Positions 22,444 through 34,763 of a DNA stretch of 64,000 bases are shown here, in pieces. This stretch comes from Clavulina sp. PMI_390. Lineage: Eukaryota; Basidiomycota; Agaricomycetes; Cantharellales; Hydnaceae. Every line of letters begins with the position of its first letter. Position 1 is the stretch's first letter. The stretch is taken from contig WIDE01000025.1 of assembly GCA_015039315.1 (NCBI GenBank), forward strand, positions 213,309 to 277,308, written 5' to 3'. The notes beneath the pieces were generated by a model. That model made no database searches. It saw only the letters and a list, made by a program, of their open reading frames with translations, and was not told where the DNA came from. Made by a program: the position numbers and the translations under genes.

Positions 22444-24938
22444 ATGACGCACAATCATACTGAACCAATGTCTCCTCAATCCGATTCCGTCTCTCCCTCC
22501 CTCGGTATCAATATCGAATCTCCCAAAGGCCAAGCGCTGTCTGGTGCTCCCACAGAACCCTTGCAGTCCTCTGCTTCGACTGTAGTGGCTCTCGACATCG
22601 AGCATGTAGCCGTCGCCGACGATCCTCGTCAGTGGTCCCGAAAACGAAAGGTCTGTCGATCGAGTCATTTCCCGGCATGTTCATCTCGCTCAATTAGAGT
22701 TACCTGCTCCTTCTCTAGCTCATCACACTAGGCGTGATCGCCTTCACCGCTATTGCACCTGCATTATCAGTGAATTTGTATAATCGTGAGCTGAATTTCT
22801 GACTCTGGGTATACTTTATCACGAGCTTGTAATCTGACGCCACTCCTTGCTCTGCGATTGTCTAGCTGCGTTCAAGCAGATCGAGCAACAGCTACATGCC
22901 TCGTCATCGCAGATATCACTCAGTTTATCTCTTTTCATTATCGTACAAGGCAACGCGCCTCTCTTCTGGTCAGCGGTTAGCGAGATCAAAGGTCGAAAAG
23001 TAGGTCGTTCCACTTTACATCACACTCGCAGGAAACGTTATCGCTCAATACATCTCTGTAGGGCCCATACTTGATTTCGATGATCGTAAGTTCTCTGACC
23101 ACTGCCCAATAGCTTATCACGTTTAACTAGGATATTATTAGATCTTTGCGATTGGATCCACTGTGGCGGCTTTGTCGAAGAAAATGTCCATCCTCATCGC
23201 TATGCGAGTGTTCCAAGCTTTGGGCTCCTCTTCCGCGTTAACCCTTGGTGCTGGCACTTTAGCGGTAAGCTATGAACCAGAAAGCTTTCTGCGCAGGGCC
23301 ATAACCTATCTATCACTTTCATTAGGATGTGTTCGAATCTCATGAGAGAGGAACGATCATGGGTATTTATTACGCTGCCCCTCTGCTTGGACCGGCGCTT
23401 GGCCCCAGTAAGTCGCCGATTGTCCAATCGTTGTAATTGCCGCCATTCTGATGGTCTTGTGACCTCATAGTCATCGGTGGACTGCTCACGTCGGGTTTTT
23501 CTTGGCGTGCAACTTTCTGGCTCTTGGTCATCTTCGCCGGACTTGCCCTGCTCTCATATATATTTTTCTTCCGCGATACATTCCGCAAGGAGCGCAGCTT
23601 CGCTTACCAGAGTGCTATCGCTCGTGCGCGGCGTGACCAAGCTCGAAAGAACCTGAAACACGCTAGTCGAGCATTGGAGGGTAGACTGGAGAAGAAACAG
23701 CCTGTCGATGACAATGCCGATGGTCCCCCAGCCCACTCCGTTTCACCAACGAGGAGAGCCTCGCTGGACGGTGCAATGGGGGCTGTGGGCATCCCAAAGG
23801 TCGATGACGTTGTTGAGGATATTAAACTCAGTTTGGCAGACGTCAATATTCTCGGGTCTGCATGGAAGGTCATCAAACAGCCCTCAAACGCCACCACGCT
23901 AGTCTCGACTGGTAGGCTACAGGTCCCATAATATCACTGCTCTGGAGAACGATAATCATCCACAATTTCTGCTTCAATAGGTCTCTACTTTGCGTTCCAA
24001 TATGGTATTTGCTACACCGCAGCCATCACCTTTGCTGCGGCACCATACAACTATGGCCCCATTGTAATCGGCCTTATCCTCCTGTCCTTCGGTATAGGCT
24101 GCGTGGGAGGTAGCGTTCTCGGTGGGAGATGGAGCGACAGGATCCTGCATCGCCAGCAAGTAGAGCTAGAGAAGCAGCGAGATCCTGAAGGAAGGGCGAA
24201 ACTGAGCACCCCCGAGGCGAGCCACTTGAGTTAACTTGCGACCCAATCTCTATCCCTCTAACTCATCACGGCATTAGATGCGATTACGAAGCACGCTCGT
24301 CGTTATGCCCTTCTTACCGCCGAGCGTCATCGCTTATGCATGGATGGCTCACTACAAGGTCCACATTGCCGGGCCTGTGGTCGTCCTGTTCGTTGCCGGA
24401 TTTTCTGTCACGTTAGTCTACTTTTCTTCCACCCGATATATGAGCGATTCTTAACCGCAGCCTCCCAACATTTCACCTCGGGGACTTATAGCTGGATATA
24501 CGCAAGCACACTAGCTTATATTGTTGATGCGAATAAGGGGCGATCGTCCACTGCAATTGCTACAAACTCCTCCGCACGAGGGACCATGGGATTTGTCGTC
24601 GCGCAAATCTCTGTTCCTCTTCAGGTGAGTCATGCACCCTTCGTCTTTATCTCATCGCCTCCTCACTCAATCGTTACATCTCCCTCCTTTGTGACCCCTC
24701 TCCTGCAACTAATACCCTCGACATAACGGAAATGATGCAAATTTCATCTTTCCAGAACGCCCTTGGAGATGGCGGCCTGTACACACTTTGGGCTGGCATT
24801 CTCATTTGCATCGAGCTTCTCACCATCTTGGTCATGTATCGCGGTGCGGCATGGCGCGAGGCTGGAGAGGCGAAGGAAGCAGCGCGAATCAAGGCTGCGC
24901 AGCCTGAGGAGGGTGACACCCAGAATGAGAAGGCCTAA
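22444..24938 (+). CDS. MFS drug:H+ antiporter (DHA1-like) transporter, copy 2
   Basis: ATG at 22444 (MTHNHTEPMSPQ) to TAA at 24936-24938. Exon and motif order is that of MFS-1: PTEPLQSSASTVVALDIEHV in the N-tail is identical in both copies, then ADDPRQWSRKRK, SLSLSLFIIVQGNAPLFWS, RVFQALGSSSALTLGAGTLA, ERGTIMGIYYAAPLLGPALGP, FSWRATFWLLVIFAG, FRKERSFAYQSAIARAR, RRASLDG, SFGIGCVGGSVLGGRWSDR and NSSARGTMGFVVAQISVPLQ. The frames are intact through every exon I could follow, so both copies look functional. Divergence is concentrated in the N-terminal tail and in the central loop between the two halves; membrane segments are nearly unchanged. Probably a plasma-membrane exporter with overlapping substrate range; the substrate is not readable from sequence. 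Confidence 0.85.
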
Positions 24939-25582
24939 GTGATGTTGCTCCTTGCTGACTGCTGCCGCTTGTGCCAGCGTCTCAACGACCGGTACCGACC
25001 GCTGGATTGATGGCTTATATTCTTCCGTCTTCGCAGTCCTACACCTGCCTCTGGAAGCTTGGTTCAAATTTCTTTTCCTTTTGTCGATTGTATTCTCTTC
25101 CCATTTCCCATTTCCCTCTTTTCTTCATTCGCCGCCCAGTCCCTGCCACTAATCAAGCGGCTAGCGGGCTCAGAGCTGGCTATAGAGATAATATTAGATG
25201 CTTAGTTTACTTTAGGTTCACTGGGAGTTACATTCTTGGTAGTAAAGATGTCTTGTCACAATCCATCGAGGTAATCACAAATTCAGGCCTTGACCTCGCA
25301 CCCCTAGATGTTGGTTCACTCAGGCACGTCGTCATTGAGAGTTGATGAATTTGATAGATTTTTCAACTTAGCCCAACAATGCTAGTACTGGACACAGTAT
25401 ACAAACATGTACGCGTGTAGTTCCAGAACAAATTAGGAGAATATGGAGATATTTGCGTGCAAATAATACACGGACGAGTGGGTAATCGAGGTTTCGTTGC
25501 CAATGTCAGTGCTGAAGAAACCGGATGAAATGAGAAGGGGGAGAGGAGGGAAGTGTCGCTGAGGGATAGAGAGGGAGAGAAA
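24939..25582. other. Intergenic region between convergent genes
   Basis: About 640 bases between the 3' ends of MFS-2 and the amino acid permease. It includes a pyrimidine-rich stretch near 25070-25135. No gene was recognised. Confidence 0.5.
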
Positions 25583-28225
25583 CTAGCACATGCGGCTGTA
25601 CATCCGCGGGAAGAAGCTCATCTGGTCGACCTCTGCACGCTCGGCACGGAGGGTCTCGAGGGTGGGGAAGTCGCGTCGGCCAGTATCGAGATCGATGTCC
25701 TGCAGTTTGAGGAGGGGTGGACGCTTGATGACAAGGTGGACAAGGAATAGGCTGCAGTGCAGATGGAAAGAGAGAGATTAGTTCTGGTATTCAAAGCAAA
25801 ATCGTATCATGTGGGAGAGATATACGTACGCAAGGACCAATACGGCAGCCAGGTAGGCGAGGAAGAAGCTGGTTGCGTTTGGCGATGTCCCGATAGGCCA
25901 CACAGCGATGTAGAACTGCGCGATAAGGATGAGGATGTTGAACAAGCCACCGTACCAGCTACCCCAGACACCAAACGCGGCGCGGAACGGCAGTTCCTCA
26001 AGCGTATGGCCTTGTGCAAGCCACGCAGCGCGGAAGCGGATATGGGCAAAGCAGATTGAGCCCCAGGTGAAGATGACTGACAAGCCACCGAGCGCGAGCA
26101 GCCAGTTGAAGACGGTCGTCGAGTTGGAAGAGAGGTCGATGTATGCGAGACACCCGAATACGAGCACGACGAGGAGGGAGAGGAGGGGTCGGCCTTCGCG
26201 GTCCACGTACGAGAAGATGCGAGGAGCTTGGCCATAACCGGCCAGAGCGGTGAGCGTACGCGAGGTGGCGAAGGTAGCAGAGTTTCCGACGGAAAGCACG
26301 GAGATCAGAATGACAGCGTTGAAGATCGAGGGAAGGACTAGAGTGCAGGTTTTTGCGTATAGGTAGGTCAGGTTGGTCTTCAGTGAATCGACTGGTGGGG
26401 AACATTTGAGACTCACCCTTGATGCCTGCATTCTTGATCGCAATGACGAAAGGACTAGCCTCGCTGCCGGTGCCGTTGAGGAGGTCAGGGTCATTGTACG
26501 GCACGAGGAAACCAACGAGCAGGAGCGAAACAATGTAGAAGAACGTCACACGCCAGAACACCTGCTTCGTAGCGCGAGGAAGCGTCTTGCGGGGATTCTC
26601 AGTTTCAGCTGCGGCGAGGCCGACAAGCTCAGTTCCAGAGAAGGAATAGGCCGCAGTGACGAACACGGAGCAGAAGCCCTTGAAACCATCTGAAAATTTA
26701 ACACATTGTGAGGGATCCGTTATTTGTGGCGGGCTCGACGCTAGACTCACTGTTGAAGGCACCAGGATCATACCAGGTATGTGTTCCGTAGTAGTGGTGA
26801 TTGGGAGCGCCACCAACATTGACTGTGGAAAAGTCCCAATGTTAGCCGAGAGTTTCAACCGAAAGCACGGCTTTTGGGGTCCTACTTACTGACGATCGCC
26901 AAAATAATGAAGCCGACAAGAGCAATGACTTTGATGGACGAGTATACAAACTCGCTTTCACCGTATCCACGGACACCGAGCATGTTGATCATGATTGTCC
27001 ATCCAAGAAGCAACGTGATCCATGCTGCTGGTGTGGTGGTCGTGTCCCAAAACTATTTGCATGGTGAGACCAAGGGAGGGGAGGAAGAGAGATCGTTTAG
27101 AGGTGCATACGACGCTATGAAGTCGCGGAGCCGTACCTGAATAACGAGCACAGCGGCCGTCAACTCTGTGGGCAGCGTAACGATCCACGACATCACATAG
27201 TTCCAACCCATAGCAAAACCCCATGATGGATGGATGAAGCTGTAACAAACGTAGCCGTATGAGTTGTGTCAGAAAGAATTAGTATCAGAAGGATAGATTG
27301 TGTGCCACGCGGAGCACAAATGAGCTGCACCGCGAATCGTGATGTACCCCGCGGTGACTGTATAAAGGACCGCGGGAACCACTCGCCGAAAGACAACAGC
27401 GAGGAAATCCACGATCCAGAAAATGAAGTGGGAAATGTATGAAGCTTACCGAGTGGAATAGATCGAAAAGCTTCCTTGAATGGGGTATACGCATGCCAAT
27501 TCACCCAGAGCATTGACGACCATGAATAGCATGACACCGACGAGCAGGAAACCGATAAGGACACTGGCTGGGCCACCAGAGTTGAATGTTCCTCCCGAAG
27601 CTGCAACATGAAATAAAAGGGAGAGAGGACGGGACAAGATGGGCACAATGGACCAAATTGAGAGGCATAGGCAAGTTAGCTGCAAAGTTGACCTGATTTG
27701 CCAAGGTATGACGGCGACGCACCAACGAAGAGACCAGTTCCGATACTATATGTGCGCAGGAAACATAATAAAGGAGACGTGAGGAGAGAGGGGTGTGAGT
27801 ATGGCCATCAGGAAACTGTGCCGGCAATGTAACGCGATCACAAACCTTCCGCCAAGAGCAATCATCTATATGCGGCGACAAGGATGACGAGAACCAGTCA
27901 GTCAGCTGATGCTCAAGCGGCGACAGAGAACCCAAAAAAGAAAAATATCTTTGGATGGAGAAAGACGATGGGAATGAGAACGTACCTGCAAGTGTCTCCC
28001 ATGCAGAGCGCGTTTGAGTCCACCGTTATCCTCATCAAAGTCCTCGACGATACCCGTCTGAGTCTCCTTGTTAGGACTGGTGCCCTTTTCAGGATCTTGC
28101 ACTTCCTGGACATATGTGCGAGGCCCTGCAGCTGCCGAGGCTGCAGGAAGAAGACCCTTTTGGTTGACCGGAGGCTTGAAGCTGTCAATCGCTCGACCAA
28201 AAATGCCTTTCTTTGGCTCATCCAT
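25583..28225 (-). CDS. Fungal amino acid permease (APC superfamily, YAT family)
   Basis: Minus strand, ATG at 28225 (MDEPKKGIFGRAIDSFKPP) to TAG at 25583. A cytoplasmic N-tail ends in GLKRALHGRHLQ, the usual entry to TM1 of yeast-type amino acid permeases, with the following TM1 carried on small exons near 27700-27850. Recognisable blocks then follow: GGPASVLIGFLLVGVMLFMV, NALGELACVYPIQGSFS, FIDPSWGFAMGWNY, LPTELTAAVLVIQ, SVFVTAAYSFSGTELVGLAA followed by ETENPRKTLPRA, FNAVILISVLSVGNSATFA, RTLTALAGYGQAPRIFSYVD, LPFRAAFGVWGSWYG and the C-terminal LFLVHLVIKRPP. The E-NP-K-P-A segment after TM6 is diagnostic for the family. Role: proton-coupled uptake of amino acids across the plasma membrane, probably broad range. 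Numerous short introns; no frameshift seen. Confidence 0.85.
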
Positions 28226-29957
28226 GGCTCTTCAACAATAACGAAGAAGTACTACTGTGGTGTTGAGATGAGCTGGATTGAGACTTATCAGCTAGACCTG
28301 GGAGTGGAGCTGGAGATAAGGAATCGGGTGATGGGGATGACGGTGATGATGCGTTGACTGAGGTGTAGTGGAGCACTTGAGCTGTTTGCCCTGCTGTGGC
28401 TTTAGGGGATAGCGAGCGAGCAGGAGAGGGAGATGATCAGCTACACAGCCGAGTAAAAAAATATACTCGGCGTTGAGCGAAGGTCGTGTCCGCGAAGGAT
28501 GGGGGGAAAGTGAGACAAGAAGGGGGGAGGGGGGCACGGTGGAGTCAACGTCCAGGTAATATATAGAGCCCGCCTGCTACCGCTCCACGGCTGTGAATAC
28601 AAGGATAGGATCGGGCTTCATTTTCTTTTTCTCGACTGGCGTTCCGAGGCATTTTGCGCTGCGAACCGATCCGCACGCCTAGCTGCTCGGTTAGCACCAA
28701 GGAGGCGAACGCTTAGACGCAAGCCTCCCCAATCTACTGGATCTGTTGCAGATCTCCCGTGACAATTATCTTATGGCACCGCGCTATCACAAGACCGATA
28801 ATTCTTTTGATGAAATGGAGCGGGAGGGGAGAACGAGGAGCTCGCCTCTCGTTGACAGGTTGTCAGCTGAGATACCATGGTTGTTCGAACATCCTCCCTC
28901 CCCTATGTGTGCCACATTCCTCGCCGATCGGAACACATACTACTCGTTGTATCTTGGGCATGTGGTGTTGTCATGGCGGGTGATGCTCCTCGAGGTTTGC
29001 TGGGACGATGCGCTCAACGCTTTCCTCGAACTCGAAATAGACTCGCACTCATTTCCCTCGACCTCGCACCGACGTCATACTGTCGTACTACAAGGTAGCG
29101 CACTTGCCATACAATGCCTAAATGGAATGGAGTGGTCAAGATTTGCTGAATGGGACGCCCAAAAAATGTGAAATTATTCTGTATGGATGGGACTTATCAT
29201 ATCTCCCTATAGCTTTCATTCAATTCTATTGGCTGCAGATAAGAGCCCGCCGGCCCATCGGGTCCCTGGCAACTCCGATCATTCTGGGCTTTTTTTTCTG
29301 GGGAGAAGACAAGTAGCATGCCAGCATACTAATAATAGTGGCGTCATAGCTGTAAGAGGACAGATACGCCAAGATGGGGGACCCCAAATCGATAACATTA
29401 TGCTAAAGAGGAAAGTGTACATCGAAAGAGGTGCACAAAAGTGCAGGGCACCACCGAGAGAGAATTCTCACTATGAGCAAGCGGACACAAGAGCCGGCTA
29501 CAAGCGAGAAGAGCTACGGATATGAGGAAAGTAATTTTCTGCTTGATAGCCGGAAACGCAAATCAAGAAATGAAACTGGGGTTCCGCTGATGTCGAACAG
29601 CCTTTGCTTCGCTCACAATGTTTCCCTATCTACGAAAATATTGCAGATCAGTAAATCGGTCTGAGAGGAGCGTGAGAGGGTATGTTTCGAGGTGAGCACA
29701 CGTGCGACATGCGGTTGGTCGATGGGTTTATGTTGTTGGTGGTTCTTACGGTTCTGGATTCAGGAATGTGTTGGATGACAATAGCCCGGGTACTGAATCC
29801 CGCCAATGGTACAGAAACAGAATAAGTAAATGATTATAAGGTATCAAAAATTGTAGTGAGTATGGAGAATAAACGTCCAACGTGGAATCGACGGGTGAGG
29901 TCTTTGATAGAGTGAACCAAGGAGAGTGTCTACAGAGGAACATGGGATAGTCCCAAG
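28226..29957. other. Intergenic region upstream of the permease gene
   Basis: About 1.7 kb between the permease start and the 3' end of a DUF6593-like gene. The first 300 bases are the permease promoter and include purine-rich tracts near 28500-28540. An ATG-started open frame of about 130 codons at 28773-29171 has no motif, no introns and no homology I recognise, so I did not call it. Confidence 0.45.
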
Positions 29958-30825
29958 TTATGTAAAGTTGGCGCCTCCGAAGATATGCCCGAAGACTGAG
30001 GTGAACGCTCCCTCTGCAGCCCGTCGAGCACGACTCCCTTGTTTCCTCACTTTCTCCAATTTCGCAAGATCTCCCCTTACCTCGGCATCATGCAACATAG
30101 CCAGGAAGCTTACGATGACAAGGTCCAAATCATCGAGGGAAAGACTGGACGACACAGAGAGTGAGGGTTCCGGCAGAGGGCCTTCAGTGGTCGGTGTTAC
30201 AGCAGGCGCGGGGTCATAGCGAGCGAGCGGAGCCTTGTTCGCAGCGTCCACCAGCTACGGAAGGGAAGAGATGATTTATAGTCAATGAAGTCTCTCGCGA
30301 ATGAATAGTTGCTGGTGGAACTAGCTAAGAAACCTTTAGGTGAGTTGTAGAGAATGACCAGATCCACGAACGATCATCCGACAGCTTTACGACTCGACTC
30401 CTGAAGGAGGGTATGAGTTCTTCCCGATCGCATTAGAGAGGAAAAGAAGTAAAGGGAGGTACATACTTGCTTGGCCACTTCTCTTGCGGTAATATATCCG
30501 AAAGTTGGAACTTGTCCTCCCTAGTATGATCCTCCCCCTGTCCGAACCGCCAAAGCACTTCTGGGTACTGCCAAGATACCGCTGCGACCCTTCTTCGTTC
30601 ATCTCCGCTTCCTCGATAAATTAAAGTGGAGACAGACGCGCGCGAAGAGACAGAATAGGCTGGTGGAGGTGTCTCGATCTGATACCGCAGGTCCACCGAT
30701 GGAGTCGTGCTTGACAGCAAGAAATTCTCAATCCCTTTGCTAGTTTTTGACACACGAAATGTTGTGAAGAGTGGGGATGACGAAGCCGAGGCCGCATCAG
30801 AAGCAGGGGGAGGCGCGGATGCCAT
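29958..30825 (-). CDS. DUF6593-like protein (a)
   Basis: Minus strand, ATG at 30825 (MASAPPPASDAASASSSP) to TAA at 29958, in at least three exons. Exon 1 carries the family-type beta-strand pattern: a start resembling RYQIET, STLIYRG, VAAVSWQYPEVLWRF and KFQLSDILPQEKWPSK. Exon 2 has SRVVKLSDDRSWIWSF, matching the step where the family compares a modified trunk with the substrate-like core. Exon 3 ends with ARYDPAP, a low-complexity segment and LDLVIVSFLAMLHDAEVRGD, the usual C-terminal helix. DUF6593-type proteins are small, fungus-specific and of unknown function. The first intron falls after WPSK, the same place as in the gene at 36524, which supports common ancestry. No signal peptide or membrane segment. 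Confidence 0.62.
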
Positions 30826-31538
30826 TAGAAGGTTCAAGTCGCGGATGCTGAAGCTTATGTATGAGGCTGCTCAGCTGGGTCATGGGATGGACGGAGGCGA
30901 TTGCCCCACGGCCCGAAAATCACCCGAAGCTTGTGGTCCCTGAAATAGACTGGGTTGAGCCAGCAAGGGGAGGAATAAGAGTTGAGAAAACATCAATGCC
31001 ATGATTGTGAGCTGGAACAGCTATTTGTCACATTCTTCAGTTAGGAGTGTGATCCATCAAGACAGCTGAACATGGATCCTGTGCACGATTTCGCAGCCCA
31101 TCAAGCCAATCGCCTCAAGGTCATAGCAAAAGCTGGGCACTTGAGGAGGACATTTGAAACACGAATGATTAGGAAATGCTATTGCGATTGCAAAAAAAGG
31201 CGGGCCGACTCACAGCATCATCTTGGCTCATTCGTGATGGATTGCAAGGTCATAAAATATGGGAAATTTGCAGAAATCTGCTCGAGATGTGGCGGTAGTA
31301 TAGCTGGCATATTCTCACACTATGCTATTTGTCAACTTTCCAACAACGATGCGAGCGCAGACAATATTCCCTGAATTCTTGGCAGGCTCCGGCGGGCCAC
31401 GTGACCGCAAGTTCGAGTTTGTTGTTTGGTGCACCGCCATAGTTTCGACACAGGTTAGCGAGCCACTCTTAAGGTTACAACCCCTTAGGCCCATCTTTCT
31501 TTCTACAACTCTCCCCTCCCACCAGATTTTACGACATC
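30826..31538. promoter_or_regulatory. Divergent upstream region of DUF6593-like (a) and Rho1
   Basis: About 710 bases between two divergent starts. It ends in a pyrimidine-rich leader (TTTCTTTCTACAACTCTCCC) just before the Rho1 ATG, typical of highly expressed fungal genes. A 100-codon frame at 31072-31374 is Cys-containing but has no recognisable domain and was not called. Confidence 0.45.
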
Positions 31539-32824
31539 ATGACTGAAATTCGCCGAAAGCTCGTCATCGTTGGCGACGGTGCCTGCGGAAAAACATGTTT
31601 ATTGATCGTGTTCTCGAAAGGGACATTCCCTGAGGTGAGACGACCCCTTTCTTTTATCCTGAAACCGTGGTTCTGTATCTGGCAAACTCGAGACACTGCT
31701 CTCGTTCTCGAGCGGGGCCCAAGTTTCGCCGCGGCAAACCGATTGATCGGCCTCACGGTCGTCGTGTGCTTGCAGCATCATGATGCCTCACAACCATGCT
31801 TTCCAGCCACGATGTAGCTGAACATATTTTCTGACGTTGCAACCTTCTCTTCGCTTTTATACTGCACCTGTTCACGGCCACGGCTTGCGCTTATGCCCGA
31901 CCTGGCTCCACTATCGTCACCGCACCCTGCAATCGTGTCACTGACCAACAATTGACGCTCTGCAACCCCATGACATATATCTCAATCTGATGATGCTTAT
32001 GTGACCGTATCATTTGGCGCTACATCCACCTGCGACGTCAAAATTTTCATTTACGTTAGGTTTACGTCCCCACGGTGTTCGAAAACTACGTCGCCGACGT
32101 CGAAGTCGACGGTAAGCGCGTGGAGCTAGCGCTCTGGGATACGGCAGGCCAGGAAGACTACGACAGGCTCCGTCCTCTCAGCTACCCCGACTCCCACGTT
32201 ATCCTCGTCTGCTTTGCGATTGACAGTCCTGACTCACTCGACAACGTGCAAGAGAAGGTGAGTCTTACATCCCCACGCGGCAATATTGCGGAGTTCGGAG
32301 CCACCAGCGAGGTCGTAGCGCCATTTTGACTGACTCGGCATCCCTTTTGTTATCCTTTTCACCCTTGTAGTGGATCTCCGAAGTCATGCACTTCTGCTCT
32401 GGCCTTCCCATCATCCTCGTTGGGTGTAAGAAGGATTTGCGTCGCGACCCCAAGACCATTGACGAGCTACGGAAGACAAATCAGCGCCCTGTATCGCCAG
32501 AGGAGGTTCGTACCTTATCTTGTCTTTTATCTCGATCCCCACCAAGCCACTGTTTGTTCTGATGAATACTGTTTGTCATTTTCCACCGGACATGACGTCA
32601 AATTCATGACCGCTGTGCGTAATACCGCCCATCCTCCTCAATGACGAATGCTGCCGTTTTCAATCGTCCAGGGTATGGCTGTAATGCAGAAGATTGGTGC
32701 TCGCCACTACCTCGAATGCTCTGCCAAGTCTGGCGAGGGTGTTCGCGAAGTCTTCCAGTACGCGACCCGCGCCGCCCTTCTTTCCCGCTCCCAGAAGAAG
32801 AAGAAGGGTTGCATTGTCGTCTAA
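31539..32824 (+). CDS. RHO1: Rho1-type small GTPase
   Basis: Four exons, 31539-31634, 32060-32257, 32371-32505 and 32672-32824, give 193 residues, the usual Rho1 length. All nucleotide-binding motifs are present: P-loop GDGACGKT, switch [11 protein letters not shown], switch [19 protein letters not shown], the KKDL motif ([10 protein letters not shown]), and ECSAKSG. The Rho insert region is around [20 protein letters not shown]. The C-terminus has a polybasic KKKKG followed by the CAAX box CIVV, with V in the last position predicting geranylgeranylation and plasma membrane attachment. In fungi Rho1 activates beta-1,3-glucan synthase and protein kinase C in cell wall integrity signalling. The first intron, 31635-32059, is 425 bases, far longer than its neighbours. 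Exon joins are in frame and unambiguous. Confidence 0.95.
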
Positions 32825-34028
32825 ACATCGGGTTCACTCGACCTAAGAGGAGTAACTCTCCCTTCCGATACAGTACTCCCCGTCTCGCGCACCCAATGTC
32901 TTAGTATAGTTACTATTACCTTTGCTATTTGGTTTGTGCCTGCCCTTGATGTTTCCGAAACACTTGATTGCATTCCTTCCTCTATCGTCTTCTCTTTGCT
33001 TCACCGTACATTTTGTGCTTGGCGAGGGCGATCCGATCCACCTAATTATCATGGGCTATCCTAATCTTTTTTTCCCTCCTCCGTCATCACATTCCTCGAT
33101 TTCTCTTTCCGTCAGTATTTCTGGACCTATCTTGAACTATCTTGAACCTATCAAATCTCTCCTATCTTCCAAAGCGGTTTGAGCCCGTTCTCCACATGGG
33201 CGGTTTGTGTCACGTGCCATATCATAAAAATACGAAAACTTGCGAGCCTGAATGAGGACGGGAGACAATTAGAAAATCATCTACGGCCAGCATCAATTTA
33301 TCGACCTCGGACTTAATCGTAGCTCGAAAGAGGGCATCAGGTGACAATCTCATGGATTTCAGCGTGCATGCCCGTGTCGATTCTCGTGCTGTCGCCCAAA
33401 GCAGACCTTCATGCCCGAGGATTCATTTTTGCGCGCTTTGCAGGTTCTAGAGAACATTCTATCGTTCATCTGCTCCTATATAGATGATGCTTCGTATTGT
33501 TTCCGATCCAATTGAGGATGCTGTTGGGCAAAACCACACCACTCCACTTGATACTTCTGGCTTCTAGCATCAGTTGGGACCAGCACGATGTTGAGTCGTC
33601 ATGTGAATATCTGCAGCTACCCATAATTTTTTGATGACCGTGGTAGCATGTTACTTTTGGGCTTTTTTTCATACCAGCCATCGTTCCACCGATTCTGACG
33701 GCCCAACCATCCCACCCTCTCTGGCGATCCCATGTCGTTTTTCAATCGTGATCGGCAGCAGTGCCTGCCCATTCAATCTCCCTCTCTTTGCGCCATCCCA
33801 CCCCTTTTGGCTTTCAGTACTAGATGGATGGACCTCGGAAGATTAATGCTGTGTGTCGTGAATTGGCCATCACATCATGGGACGGAGGCATGCAGAGCTC
33901 TCTCCCCGAGGTCTCCTATCGCCAATTCTTTATCAAAATTGGGAGATAGATCAAATGGACTATTTATATACGTCGACACCCTCCTCCATTCCCCGATCTC
34001 TGGCTGATATCACAACGAAGATACCATC
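32825..34028. other. Intergenic region downstream of Rho1
   Basis: About 1.2 kb with the Rho1 3' region at the left and the promoter of a DUF6593-like gene at the right; ATTTATATACG near 33960 is a possible TATA element about 65 bases before that gene. Open frames in between are short and lack motifs. Confidence 0.45.
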
Positions 34029-34763
34029 ATGCCATTCACACATTTCACCACTAGCGCATCGGACGGCCCGTCAGGGATTTACATAGGGTCCAAGAACAAG
34101 AGCCTTCCGTACTACAGGATCAAGACGACGACTGATGCAGCTGGGACGCCCTATGGTTGCACTACCATTCTACGAGAGGAGCATCGTATCGCGCTGATTG
34201 AGTGGAAGAAGGGTGGACAAACATCCATTACGTTTGAGAAGGAGGTAGATGGGAATATGGTGGAGACTAGAGAGCTGTTGGGAAAACTTTTCGTGTCCGG
34301 AAGCTGGTTGTAAGCATGCTGATCGTGAAATATCACATGAACCTACAGCTCTTTTCGCCGCTAGCTCTCGAACAATACTGATGCCTGATGGAACCAAGTG
34401 GGAATGGGCCACCAGGAAGCGTGAATCCCACGACCGTCTTTTCCTGACAGTATGTCCACCACCCCATAAGATCTGAATCAAGCTCAGATCTTGTTTCTTT
34501 TATAGCTCCGGGACTCTCAAGAGCGTAATATGGCACTGTTCCCAGCTATAGGTTACAAGGAAGAGTATCCATACACCAGTACGCTCGAGATTGAGTCTAC
34601 GTTGACCACTCCTACCCTTGATTGGGTCATCATCGGTTGGGTGGCCAAAGTGCACGATAAGGAGTCTCTTTTCATACCCTCGGGTACTAGAGAGTACTGG
34701 AGCTCGGGAATTGGAGGCGCGCTTTCTGCTTTGGCGTACGCTATGGGGGGCGAGCTTATATAG
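34029..34763 (+). CDS. DUF6593-like protein (b)
   Basis: ATG at 34029, exons about 34029-34309, 34365-34449 and 34506-34763. Exon 1 has LPYYRIKTTTDAAGTPYGC, then ALIEWKKGGQTSITFEKEV and LLGKLFVSGSW. Exon 2 gives SRTILMPDGTKWEWATRK, the conserved middle strand block. Exon 3 carries TLEIESTLTTPTLDWVIIGWV and ends at 34763 in a mildly hydrophobic tail. This is a closer relative of the gene at 36524 than of the one at 29958: IALIEWKKxxQTSIT, LEIESTLT.PTLD and the intron positions are shared. Function is unknown. The frame is intact and the splice sites are canonical. Confidence 0.6.

Noticed and set aside
8019..24938. A complete secondary metabolite biosynthetic cluster
   Set aside because: Regulators, exporters and an oxidoreductase are present, but there is no polyketide synthase, peptide synthetase, terpene cyclase or similar core enzyme in the window.
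25998..26858. Minus-strand frame whose second half is Arg/Pro rich
   Set aside because: The first half is the permease exon; after the AGIKG donor near 26415 it reads into the intron and then out of frame.
28773..29171. Open frame of about 130 codons in the permease upstream region
   Set aside because: No motif, no splice partners, and composition like the surrounding non-coding DNA. Length is within chance for this window.
31072..31374. 100-codon frame with several cysteines upstream of Rho1
   Set aside because: The Cys spacing fits no zinc-binding pattern and the frame lies where the Rho1 promoter and leader should be.
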